Assembly (NCBI GenBank): GCA_023431285.1
Contig: JAEYXN010000314.1
Location: 1 to 64,000, forward strand
Reading direction: 5' to 3'
Source of the DNA: Bacteroidota bacterium
GTDB lineage: Bacteria; Bacteroidota; Bacteroidia; Cytophagales; Cyclobacteriaceae
Length of the DNA stretch: 64,000 nucleotides
The notes under the pieces were generated by a model that was given only the letters and a program-made list of their open reading frames with translations, was not told where the DNA came from and made no database searches. How positions within the stretch are numbered: position 1 is the stretch's first letter; each line of letters opens with the position of its first letter. Below, piece after piece: positions 34,203-43,296 of the stretch. A program made the position numbers and the translations under genes.

Positions 34203-37200
34203 TTACACTTCCAGTGTCTGATATTTTTTAGCTTTCTCTTCGTTCACCAGTCCCGTTTTCACAAGAAGTCTGTCGACTAGCTGGTACACGACAGGCACTA
34301 CGACAAGGGTAAGGATCGTTGAGCTTACAAGCCCGCCAATGATTGCCCATGCAAGACCATTCTTCCATGCTGCACCCGCACCGGATGCCAGCGCCACGGG
34401 AAGCATACCTACCACCATCGCGATCGTGGTCATCAACACAGGACGCAGACGTTCCTTCGTTGCTTCGAGAAGCGCATCTATTGTCGGGAGACCTTTCGCT
34501 TTCAGGTGGTTCGTAAAGTCCACGACAAGGATGGCGTTCTTGGCAACTAAACCGATGAGCATGATGATCCCCAGTATGGTAAAAATACTCAAGGTGTGAC
34601 CGGATAATGCCAGCGCCCAGAGAGCACCGATCATTGCCAGTGGTATCGAGAACAGCACCACAAAAGGATAGATAAAGTTATCGTACAGCGCCACCATGAT
34701 CAGATACACAAGGAGGATGGAGGCCATGAAAGCGAAACCTAACTGAGCGAATGACTCTTCCTGGTTCTCCTGGTTACCGCCGAAAGTCACTGCAACACCC
34801 GCAGGCTTGTCAACGCTATCGAGAATGGTCTTAAGCTCTGATGCTACCTCTCCTGAGGAACGTCCAAGCAATTGAGCATTGATGTTCACGGAAGTGATCC
34901 TGTTGTATCGCTCAAGTCTTGACGGGCCTGAGCTTTCTTTTACTTCAGCGAACTGATCCAGCCGTATTTGCTGACCGAACTTATTCATGAAGGACAGTGA
35001 CTTAATATCATTTACACTACGGCGGTCATATTCGTCAAACCTCACGTTGATATCATATTCATTTTCTCCCTGACGGAACTTCGCATCGGAGTTTCCATTG
35101 AAAGCGAACTGCATAGTTGCGCCCACTGTCTGAAGGTCGAGGCCAAGCTCAGCCATTTTTCTTCGATCTGTGCTGACGACAACCTCCGGGCTGCCGCTTT
35201 CCACAGAAAGCATAACCTCCTGGGTTCCCTCAACTTTCTCAACCCTTTGACGGAGTGATTCAGCAAAGCTCATCACGGTATCGTAGGCAGGACCGGTCAC
35301 TATGAGTTGGATCGGCGCCTGGTTTGCAGTACCCAGAAGTGACACAGGTGTCGCTTTTACTTTAACGCCAGGAAACCTTTCCATGATCTCGTTCTTCAGC
35401 AACACACCATAGATGTCCGAGCTTTCATTCCTTTCGTCAACAGGAACCAACTTCACGTTGATCTCCGACTTATATGCAGTTCCCTGCGATGAGCCCATAC
35501 CGCTTTCGCTGCTCTGCCCTACTGATGTGAATATTGAAACCACCTCCTGCTTGGAGGCAACATACTCCTCCACATGACGGGTCATTACATTGTTCTGGTC
35601 AACCGAGGTCTTCTTGGGATATTCAAGGACGAGGATAAACTCGCCCCGGTCACCCTGAGCCACAAACTCAGATCCGATGAAACCCGCTATTACCAATGCA
35701 AGTGATCCAAAGAATAGCACTATAGCAGAAAGAATCGTTACTGCGCGGTGAGCGAGAGCCCACTTCAGAAGACTTTGGATCCATGCTCCGAAACGATCGA
35801 GACCTGTTTCAAAACCAAGAATGATACGTCCGAAGAAGTTATCCTTTGAGATATGTTCAAGCTTTCCGAACCTTGAATAAAGGAAAGGAACCATTGTAAA
35901 TGATACGAGCAGTGAAAGTAATGTCGCAATTACCACAACAATGGAGAACTGCTTCATGATGTTGGATATAAGTCCGGTTGTCAACGCGATAGGGAGAAAC
36001 ACCACCACGATTACGAGTGTAATCGAGACAACGGTAAAACCGATCTCCTTCACACCGTCATAGGCTGCCTGCACACGGTTCTTACCCATCTCCATGTGCC
36101 GGTATATATTTTCAATCACCACGATCGCATCGTCAACCAGGATCCCCACAACGAGTGAAAGCCCCAGGAGCGACATAAGATTGAGCGTAAATCCGAACAT
36201 AGACATCCCGATAAAGGTTGCCACAAGTGACAGCGGGATCGCGACCATTACGATGACCGCGTTGCGGAAAGAGTGCAGGAACAGAAGCATGATTGCTGCT
36301 ACGAGAATCACCGCGAGTATAAGATCGTGGATTACCGCATCCGCAGCTTCCAATGTATATTCCGAAGAATCCTGCGCAATTGTAAACTTGAGGTTATTGC
36401 CTTCATAGATCTTTTCAAGTTTGGCAAGCTCTTCACGAACAAGTTCGCTCACCTGAACCGCGTTTGCATCCGACTGCTTCTGTATGGATATCCCTATTGA
36501 GTTTTGAAGGTCGATACGGTTTACAAGAGTTGTCTCTTTCTTGGTATCCTGAACTTCCGCCACATCGGACAGACGCACCGGGCCTCCGTTGACATTGGAT
36601 GCCACTACAAGGTTTCTCAGGTCATCGAGATTAGCGTATTTCCCTGCGAGCCTCACCAGTACCTGTTCATCCTGAGTTCTGATCTTCCCTGTCGGGAAAT
36701 CCAGGTTTGATGATTCTATCAGCTGTACGAGCTGCGGCAATGAAAGGCGATACGCCTTAAGCTTCTCGTTACTCACGTTGACACGTATCTCGCGTTCTTC
36801 CCCACCAATGAGATTAGTCTGGGCCACACCGGCGATCTTGGCGATGTTCGGACGAATACGTTGCTCAACCAGGTCATATAATTCTGTACCATTCATCGCG
36901 GCAGAAACACCGAGACGGATGATAGGCATGTCATCAAACGAGAACTTTCCAAGAGAGGGGCTCAGCACATCTTCAGGAAGCGTCGCCAAAGTAGCGTTCA
37001 CTTTACGTTGAGCATCCTGTAACGCAAGGTCAACGTTCGCATCCGGGTTCAGCTCAACGACCACAACGGCAATTCCTTCATAGGATGTCGCCGTGATCTT
37101 CTTGACGTTCTCCATTGAGGAAACCGCATTCTCCAGTTCTTTGGTCACTGTGTTTTCCACTTCCTGCGGAGATGCTCCCGGGTACATCGCGGTTACGGTT

Positions 37201-37334
37201 ACCACCGGCGCGCTGAACTTCGGCAAAAGCTCGTAACTCAGATTCCGATAGCTTGTCAACCCGAGGAAAGTCAGGATGATAAAGAGCACCAGAATGATCG
37301 AGGGTCTTTTTATTGATACTTCTGTAATTTTCAT
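34203..37334 (-). CDS. RND efflux pump inner-membrane transporter (HAE1/AcrB type)
   Basis: 1043 residues, normal for the family. Twelve membrane helices arranged 1+5 and 1+5 with two large periplasmic loops; N-terminus KITEVSIKRPSIILVLFIIL; the proton-relay Asp pair in GILVDDAIVVIENI; closing helices GLVAKNAILVVDFTNHLKAKG and MTTIAMVVGMLPVALASGAG. It exports drugs, solvents or metabolites with proton import, together with the MFP and TolC proteins encoded upstream. Last gene of the TetR-TolC-MFP-RND operon, 24 bp after the MFP gene. Confidence 0.96.
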   Translation of the reverse strand: MKITEVSIKRPSIILVLFIILTFLGLTSYRNLSYELLPKFSAPVVTVTAMYPGASPQEVENTVTKELENAVSSMENVKKITATSYEGIAVVVVELNPDANVDLALQDAQRKVNATLATLPEDVLSPSLGKFSFDDMPIIRLGVSAAMNGTELYDLVEQRIRPNIAKIAGVAQTNLIGGEEREIRVNVSNEKLKAYRLSLPQLVQLIESSNLDFPTGKIRTQDEQVLVRLAGKYANLDDLRNLVVASNVNGGPVRLSDVAEVQDTKKETTLVNRIDLQNSIGISIQKQSDANAVQVSELVREELAKLEKIYEGNNLKFTIAQDSSEYTLEAADAVIHDLILAVILVAAIMLLFLHSFRNAVIVMVAIPLSLVATFIGMSMFGFTLNLMSLLGLSLVVGILVDDAIVVIENIYRHMEMGKNRVQAAYDGVKEIGFTVVSITLVIVVVFLPIALTTGLISNIMKQFSIVVVIATLLSLLVSFTMVPFLYSRFGKLEHISKDNFFGRIILGFETGLDRFGAWIQSLLKWALAHRAVTILSAIVLFFGSLALVIAGFIGSEFVAQGDRGEFILVLEYPKKTSVDQNNVMTRHVEEYVASKQEVVSIFTSVGQSSESGMGSSQGTAYKSEINVKLVPVDERNESSDIYGVLLKNEIMERFPGVKVKATPVSLLGTANQAPIQLIVTGPAYDTVMSFAESLRQRVEKVEGTQEVMLSVESGSPEVVVSTDRRKMAELGLDLQTVGATMQFAFNGNSDAKFRQGENEYDINVRFDEYDRRSVNDIKSLSFMNKFGQQIRLDQFAEVKESSGPSRLERYNRITSVNINAQLLGRSSGEVASELKTILDSVDKPAGVAVTFGGNQENQEESFAQLGFAFMASILLVYLIMVALYDNFIYPFVVLFSIPLAMIGALWALALSGHTLSIFTILGIIMLIGLVAKNAILVVDFTNHLKAKGLPTIDALLEATKERLRPVLMTTIAMVVGMLPVALASGAGAAWKNGLAWAIIGGLVSSTILTLVVVPVVYQLVDRLLVKTGLVNEEKAKKYQTLEV

Positions 37335-37358
37335 GATTCGGTTTGGGATGAATTCCCT

Positions 37359-38417
37359 TTATTTCAAAACGGTCACTTTAGATCCATCGCGAAGGTTGAT
37401 GTGACCACTGGTCACAACCTTATCGCCAACACTCAATCCTTCTTTGATTTCAACAGCATCTGCATACTGCGCACCCGCCACTACGTCTTTAAGGACAACG
37501 GAATCTGCGGTCAGCACATATACCTGCGCGTCGCTCACACTTCCTATGATGGCAGCACGGGGAATCAGCAGACCTTCCTCGCCATTGGGTAGTTCAAACG
37601 TTGCGCGACCATACATTCCGGCACGCAGTGGTCTGTCCTTGACGTTCGTAATCTCCAACTCCACCGGGAAGTTGAGGTTCGCATCTGCTTTGGCTCCGAC
37701 AAATTTCACCTTAGCCTGATAAGAGACGCCGGGATAAACATCGGCTACAGCCGAAACAGACTTGATGTTGCTGATTGATAGTACCTGACGTTCAGGGACG
37801 TTTACTGTCATTGTCAACTTGTTGGTGTCGACAATTTCAAACATATCCTTCCCTGCTGAGACAAAAGATCCTTCTTCTACGGAGCGTTTGTTCACATAGC
37901 CCGCAAAGGGAGCGCGAATAAAACTGTCAGCAAGCTTCTTGCGCGCAGTCACCACACGTGCTTCCGCGTTTACATAGTTCAGGTTCACTTCATCCAGCTG
38001 TGCCTGTGTCACTCCACCGGAAGTCAACAGTCTTTCGTACCGGGCCTTATCGGTAGCGAGCTTCTGAAGAGTAGCTTCCGCTGATTTGAGATCTGCTTCA
38101 ATGGTTGCATAGTCTATCCTGGCCAGCAATTGACCTTTCGAAACAAACTGGCCTTCATCTGCATTGATAGAGATTACTTTGCCAGCGACCTCAGTAACGA
38201 CGGTGATCTCTTTCGATGGAGTAAATGTTCCCGTTGCTGCGAAAGAACCACCAATGTTCTCCACTGTCACTTCTGCCACGCGGACAGGAGTTGTTGTATT
38301 AACCTTCTTCGCAAGCTCAGCCTCCTGCCGGGTTTTGTCCTTGTTTCCTTTCAGAATAAAAGCAGCTCCGGCAATTGCCGCGATAACAATAAGGACGGTG
38401 ATAATTGTACGTTTCAT
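37359..38417 (-). CDS. RND efflux membrane-fusion protein
   Basis: 352 residues. N-terminal anchor helix (IITVLIVIAAIAGAAFIL), then barrel-sandwich (lipoyl-like) halves VAGKVISINADEGQFVSKGQ and IRAPFAGYVNKRSVEEGSFV around a coiled-coil hairpin (about 100-150), beta-barrel and membrane-proximal domains to the C-terminus. It bridges the RND pump and TolC in the periplasm. Spacing of 20-25 bp on both sides places it in the operon. Confidence 0.95.
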   Translation of the reverse strand: MKRTIITVLIVIAAIAGAAFILKGNKDKTRQEAELAKKVNTTTPVRVAEVTVENIGGSFAATGTFTPSKEITVVTEVAGKVISINADEGQFVSKGQLLARIDYATIEADLKSAEATLQKLATDKARYERLLTSGGVTQAQLDEVNLNYVNAEARVVTARKKLADSFIRAPFAGYVNKRSVEEGSFVSAGKDMFEIVDTNKLTMTVNVPERQVLSISNIKSVSAVADVYPGVSYQAKVKFVGAKADANLNFPVELEITNVKDRPLRAGMYGRATFELPNGEEGLLIPRAAIIGSVSDAQVYVLTADSVVLKDVVAGAQYADAVEIKEGLSVGDKVVTSGHINLRDGSKVTVLK

Positions 38418-38436
38418 TTTATTTATGTGCTATCAG

Positions 38437-39816
38437 TTAGTTCAATAGATTTTTAATTTCTCCTTTTGATTTAAGGAGTGCTACCTCAGCCTGTTTCACC
38501 TTAAGCAACGCTTCTATCAGCTGGTTCTGCGCCTGTATGCGTGACGATTCTGCCTGAAGGAGATCAGTAAGAGAGCTGACACCCTCATTGTAGTTCTGAA
38601 GTGTCACATCGTATACGCTATTCGCCAATTCCACATTCGCCTTTTGTGCTTCATAGCTCTCGAAGCTCGTCTCATAGGATTTCACTGAATTAACGAACTC
38701 CATATTCGACTGCTGTCTTGTAAATGCCATGTCGTTCTCTGTCTTCATTCTGTGAATCTTCGACTGCTGTACTTTGGCAGACTTATTAAACCCGTCAAAC
38801 ACAGGGATTGACAGTCGCAGACCGATTGAAGCGATATCAAAGGTGAGTGGGTTAATCCCTGATTTTAAGAAGAAGTCATTGCTCTGCGCGGTGTATGAAT
38901 AGTTTCCGAACAATGAAAGCGTTGGGAAATAACCTGAAGAAAAACTCTTGCGCTCAAGATCATAAAGCTCCAGCTGGGTGCTGAGCTGACGAAACTCAAT
39001 TTTGTTCTCAAATGCCCAATCACCCGCAGTAAGTGAGGCATCAATCTGATAATCCTGAGAAGCTTCGATCAAAGGCTCGGCAACCTCCAGCGGCGTGTTA
39101 ATATCCATGCCGGCAACAAGCTTTAGTTGGTTTGTAAGACTGGAGAACGCATCATCCACAGATCTGAGCTGAGTCTGCAAATTTGTAACATTGACTTTGA
39201 GCCGGTCTACGTCCAGTTTCCTTGCAACACCATTCTCAAATCTTGAAGTAGTGATATCAAGGTTCTTCTTTGTCTGTTCGAGATTGGTCTCGATCACGTT
39301 GCGTTGCGCCTGCATGGATGCTACCTGATAAAAGAGTGACGATGTCTGCTGAATGACCTCTTCTTCAGTTCTCTCAATATTATTGCGATAATATTCCTCA
39401 CTCACTTTTGCAGCCTTGATACCAGTGAATACACTTTGGTTAAAGATCTGCTGAGTGGCCTGCAGGGTAGCCGTTGCTGAATGTTGCATCCCGGCGCGGA
39501 GAACCAGATAATCATCCTCCCCTGCATTCGGATCAGCCATTTTCGCAGGGAACACAAAAGCCTGGCGAATCACGTTATTTGTTACGTCGCCGCTGATATT
39601 TACCTGAGGCAATGCCGCTGACTTCACCTCACGGGTTTTCTGCTCTCCTTCCTGGTAATCATATTTTGCCCGCGCTATGTTTGCATTTTGCTGTAGCGCC
39701 AGCTCCAGTACCTGCTTCAGCGTGTACCGGCTTGGTGTTTGCGCGAATGCATCTGACAGAAAGATTGATGCTGTCAGAACCAAAACTACTCTAAGTCTCA
39801 TATCCGTTTTTCTCAT
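38437..39816 (-). CDS. TolC-like outer-membrane efflux protein
   Basis: 459 residues with signal peptide (ending SDAFA) and the duplicated OEP repeats: SRYTLKQVLELALQQNANIA at the N-terminus, long coiled helices, and a mirrored second half ending NYNEGVSSLTDLLQAESSRI. It forms the outer-membrane channel of the pump. The ATG at 39816 directly abuts the TAA of the TetR gene (39819-39817), so translation is probably coupled; an inner ATG at 39801 (MRLRVV) is an alternative. Confidence 0.94.
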   Translation of the reverse strand: MRKTDMRLRVVLVLTASIFLSDAFAQTPSRYTLKQVLELALQQNANIARAKYDYQEGEQKTREVKSAALPQVNISGDVTNNVIRQAFVFPAKMADPNAGEDDYLVLRAGMQHSATATLQATQQIFNQSVFTGIKAAKVSEEYYRNNIERTEEEVIQQTSSLFYQVASMQAQRNVIETNLEQTKKNLDITTSRFENGVARKLDVDRLKVNVTNLQTQLRSVDDAFSSLTNQLKLVAGMDINTPLEVAEPLIEASQDYQIDASLTAGDWAFENKIEFRQLSTQLELYDLERKSFSSGYFPTLSLFGNYSYTAQSNDFFLKSGINPLTFDIASIGLRLSIPVFDGFNKSAKVQQSKIHRMKTENDMAFTRQQSNMEFVNSVKSYETSFESYEAQKANVELANSVYDVTLQNYNEGVSSLTDLLQAESSRIQAQNQLIEALLKVKQAEVALLKSKGEIKNLLN

Positions 39817-40449
39817 TTAAATTTGTTGTGCCTGAATCACTCCGGCTTTACGTTTCTGATAAAGCTTTCTCCCCTTCTCAGTAGCAATTCCCCAGACGAA
39901 ATGGTCGAGGATGCAATCCGCTACTGATTTGAAATCAAATTTTGTTCTTGGAAAGATGTCGGAGTTAAATGCCATCGAAGCTTGCTCGAGACGCATGCGT
40001 GTCGCAATCTCCGGATCGATCTCCGGTCTGAAGACGCCCTCTTTGACACCATCCACGATATTGTCTTTCACGATATTGAACAGGTATTCCTTTCTGAATT
40101 CCTGCATCAGCGCCCATGCTTTCTGATGATACTTCTGAAGCTCGAAGACAAGGTTTGCAGTGGTCTCGCTGACATTTCGCTTCAAGAATTGATGGACCCT
40201 CAGGAGCAGATCGATTGGATCCTCAGATTGTTTACCGATGTTGGTAAGCGTCGCCTTCTCCTGTTGGAGATACTGCGACATGGTGAGGGTCACGATCTGG
40301 TCCTTGTCCTTAAAGTATTGATAGATTGTCTTTTTGGATACCCCAAGATGATGGGCGATATCATCCATTGAAATGCTCCGAAGGCCGTATTTTATAAACA
40401 GCTCGGATGCGGTCTTTAATATCCTGTCTCTTGTTTGATTATCCGTCAT
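39817..40449 (-). CDS. TetR-family regulator, first gene of the efflux operon
   Basis: 210 residues. N-terminal HTH: ISMDDIAHHLGVSKKTIYQY followed by FKDKDQIV (about 23-50). The C-terminal ligand-binding helices are variable, as usual. Being first in the operon with the pump, it probably represses its own transcription and the pump until a substrate binds. Stop and next start touch. Confidence 0.93.
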   Translation of the reverse strand: MTDNQTRDRILKTASELFIKYGLRSISMDDIAHHLGVSKKTIYQYFKDKDQIVTLTMSQYLQQEKATLTNIGKQSEDPIDLLLRVHQFLKRNVSETTANLVFELQKYHQKAWALMQEFRKEYLFNIVKDNIVDGVKEGVFRPEIDPEIATRMRLEQASMAFNSDIFPRTKFDFKSVADCILDHFVWGIATEKGRKLYQKRKAGVIQAQQI

Positions 40450-40643
40450 TCTTATGGTTAGGAAACTATCATTTCTATTAAAGTTTCCACAGTTTCCATA
40501 ACGGCAAGATTCGGAATTAGTTCGCTAAATCCACATAAATATGAAACAAATATTTACCAAAATGCTCTAATTGATCCCGAAAGGGCATTTTTTTACTGAC
40601 TATTTAACCTAAAAAGTCAGTGCGTCAGATTGGCTTTTGCAGA

Positions 40644-41237
40644 TCAGGCCTTGAGAGATTTGAGAAATACGTCCACAAAAAGAAGGGTCAGCCTTTCAGA
40701 GCGGTCACTGTTCAGGGGGGCATTTAACTGAGTTGAAGTAACTGCGCTGGTGCGTAAACCAACGAGTGTTGACAGAAAAAGCTCGGCATAACTGTCTGCC
40801 GGTACCTTGCGGAACTCACCATTGTCAATACCCTGTACAAGGATAGCCAGAACAAATGCCAGTTCCTTTTGGTAGATCCGTTGACGGAGGTCGTCAAAGA
40901 GCGGGTTAAACACCTCCGTTAGTGTCACAGACTCAACCTTCGCAAGGTTCAGCAATCGTTTGAGAAGGTCCTGTCGGGTACCTATATACTTCTTGAACTT
41001 GAAGGAAGCTTTACTGGGTCGGGCGATAAGCGTCTCCATCGTCTGAATGAACTCTGCCACATCCTGTTCGACCACAGCGATAAACAATTGATCTTTATCT
41101 GGAAAGTAGTAATACAACGCCGCCTTAGACATTCCGATGTCCGCAGCGATCTCGTTCATTGTAGTTTTACTCAACCCATAATGGGCAAACCGCTTCCTCG
41201 CGGCATCCAGAATAGCAGTAACTCGTGTATCAGACAT
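40644..41237 (-). CDS. TetR-family regulator
   Basis: 197 residues. HTH: TMNEIAADIGMSKAALYYYF followed by PDKDQLF. Sequence of the C-terminal domain differs from the neighbouring TetR at 39817, so they are not recent duplicates. It lies 194 bp upstream of the efflux operon on the same strand; it might control that operon or the pirin gene (97 bp further up), which the sequence does not settle. Confidence 0.92.
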   Translation of the reverse strand: MSDTRVTAILDAARKRFAHYGLSKTTMNEIAADIGMSKAALYYYFPDKDQLFIAVVEQDVAEFIQTMETLIARPSKASFKFKKYIGTRQDLLKRLLNLAKVESVTLTEVFNPLFDDLRQRIYQKELAFVLAILVQGIDNGEFRKVPADSYAELFLSTLVGLRTSAVTSTQLNAPLNSDRSERLTLLFVDVFLKSLKA

Positions 41238-41334
41238 TCTTCTTCAAACTCATTGCAAAATAAGGCGCAGCATTGAGAAATTCAGAATTACACATCGATC
41301 TATAAGTAAATGCATCGGGCACTCATGCTAAACA

Positions 41335-42249
41335 TCACGACAACGCCTGAGGAGGAGGACCTCCTGCAGGACGCGATTTATCCTCCGGAAGCGGTACAAA
41401 CTCCTTATCATCATTTGGTGGAAGGATAATACGTCCCTCCTTCCAATCCGCTTTGGCCTGTTCAATACGCTCCTTTCGTGAAGAGACAAAATTCCACCAG
41501 ATGAACCGCTCACCGAGGGGCTCACCTCCGAGCATCATGAGCGCGGAAGGTTCCAGCGCTTTTATCCGCGGATCCACACCTTTCTTAACCACCACGAGCT
41601 GTCCAGCCTGATAAGGACGACCCGAAACTTCAATGCTTCCCTTCGCGACATATACACCACGCTCTGAATGACCTGCGGGCAGCCCAAACGTTGCATTGGC
41701 TTCCAGAACAACATGCAGATAGAACATCGGTGAATGCGTCTTCACTTCAGACTTCACGCCGAAACTATCCCCTGCGATGAGACGCATCCAGACGCCCTTC
41801 TCCTGAAAGACCGGCAGCGCGTCAGGCTTGTAATTCTCGAAAGAGGGATTCGCTTCCTCATCCTTCTCGGGTAGCGCCACCCAGGTTTGAATCATCTCAA
41901 GAGTACCTCCGGCAAGCACCGATGGATCTTCAAACCTTTCAGAATGAGATATACCTTTTCCAGCGGTCATCCAGTTGACCTCTCCGGGACGAATCACCTG
42001 TTCAACGCCAAGGCTATCCCTGTGTGTCACTTGTCCACCGAAGAGATAACTCACCGTAGAAAGGCCTATATGCGGATGCGGAAGAACATCCATCGTGTTT
42101 GCACTTGATGGATTTGCAGCGACTGGTCCCGCATGATCCATGAAAATGAACGGCCCCACCATTCTTCGCTGACGGAAGGGAAGGATTCTCTTTACATCCA
42201 TACCAGGAGCAAGAGCGGCATGCCGGGCTTCAATGACTATATCAATCAT
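41335..42249 (-). CDS. pirin-family bicupin protein
   Basis: 304 residues, the usual length. N-terminal cupin with GPFIFMDHAGPV, metal ligands in HPHIGLSTVSYLFGGQVTHR and EVNWMTAGKGISHSERF, and a C-terminal pirin_C cupin (SIEVSGRPYQAGQLVVVKKG). Pirins bind iron or other metals; some act as quercetinases, others as redox-linked regulators. No signal peptide. It diverges from the membrane protein gene at 42369. Confidence 0.94.
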   Translation of the reverse strand: MIDIVIEARHAALAPGMDVKRILPFRQRRMVGPFIFMDHAGPVAANPSSANTMDVLPHPHIGLSTVSYLFGGQVTHRDSLGVEQVIRPGEVNWMTAGKGISHSERFEDPSVLAGGTLEMIQTWVALPEKDEEANPSFENYKPDALPVFQEKGVWMRLIAGDSFGVKSEVKTHSPMFYLHVVLEANATFGLPAGHSERGVYVAKGSIEVSGRPYQAGQLVVVKKGVDPRIKALEPSALMMLGGEPLGERFIWWNFVSSRKERIEQAKADWKEGRIILPPNDDKEFVPLPEDKSRPAGGPPPQALS

Positions 42250-42368
42250 CCAGTAAAGTTTTGACCAAGATACTTCTTTTTAGAGGCTCGTAAATACAGA
42301 ACTCTTCCTCGAGAAAACAAAGCGTTTGTAGAATAAAGGAAGTTTTCCGTATTTGCCTGTCTGCATTG

Positions 42369-43172
42369 ATGAAAAAGAAGGAACTTGAAAAAGGGGCGGA
42401 CGCTTCCCTCTCTGTTGTAAACATCAGACCTGCCCAAATAACTGCATTCTTCTGGATCTGTATTAGCGCCCTCCTCGTTGCAAACATCACGGTACTCATT
42501 CTCAAGTTTGGGTTTCATCACCATTCGCTCCGGGGTATGACAAAGGCATTTTTCTTTGACAACGAAGCGAACTATCCCACAATGTATTCCGGGCTGGCTA
42601 TCATATTCGCTGCATCACTGCTTTGGAAGATAAGCCTGATCAAGTCTGAAACGATCGCCAATCGTCGCAGTTGGCGTTTCCTTTCGCTGCTATTCCTTTT
42701 TCTCGCAGCGGATGAGCTGTTCAGTCTGCATGAATTCCTCATCACGCCCACGAAACACATGTTGGGCTCCTTATCCTTTGATTCAGGATTTCTCTACTTC
42801 GCATGGTTCGTACCTTATGTTCTTCTCATGCTTTTCTGCGGTGTCTTCTTAATCAGATTCTTCTTCCGTCTTCCACAGAAAACACGAGTCCGATTTGTCC
42901 TGGCTGGTATTGTATTTGTTGCCGGCGCAGTCGGAATGGAAATGATTGGCGGCAACTACTGGCAGGCACAAGGGTGGGATGTTCACGGAGAGGATGACAT
43001 CGACCTCACCTACGCAGCCATCGTCACCATTGAAGAACTCCTGGAGATGGTAGGGATTGCCCTATTTGTCCATGCACTCAGTGACTATTATCTATCGAGA
43101 AAATCTTATTCCTTCCAGGTAAACCTTGTATCCCAACCTTCTGACGCATCGAGCCATTCGCCTCTGGCCTGA
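42369..43172 (+). CDS. polytopic membrane protein of unknown function
   Basis: 267 residues from ATG 42369 (a TTG one codon earlier is less likely). About six hydrophobic helices: ITAFFWICISALLVANITVL, MYSGLAIIFAASLLWKI, FLSLLFLFLAADELFSLHEF, FLYFAWFVPYVLLMLFCGVF, FVLAGIVFVAGAVGMEMIGG and a final VTIEELLEMVGIALFVHAL. Acidic residues within helices (ADE, GGNYW, EELLE) hint at an ion or metal path. I do not recognise the family with confidence. Confidence 0.75.
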   Translation: MKKKELEKGADASLSVVNIRPAQITAFFWICISALLVANITVLILKFGFHHHSLRGMTKAFFFDNEANYPTMYSGLAIIFAASLLWKISLIKSETIANRRSWRFLSLLFLFLAADELFSLHEFLITPTKHMLGSLSFDSGFLYFAWFVPYVLLMLFCGVFLIRFFFRLPQKTRVRFVLAGIVFVAGAVGMEMIGGNYWQAQGWDVHGEDDIDLTYAAIVTIEELLEMVGIALFVHALSDYYLSRKSYSFQVNLVSQPSDASSHSPLA

Positions 43173-43296
43173 TGGATGTTAGCTTCAAGGGCTTATACCC
43201 TCTGTAGCTCATTCAAACAGCCAAACGCGCACTGGTAAAATATCTTATTGGAACCTGGAATGAAACAGAGACCTTTCGGGGAAACTTAAACCCTTC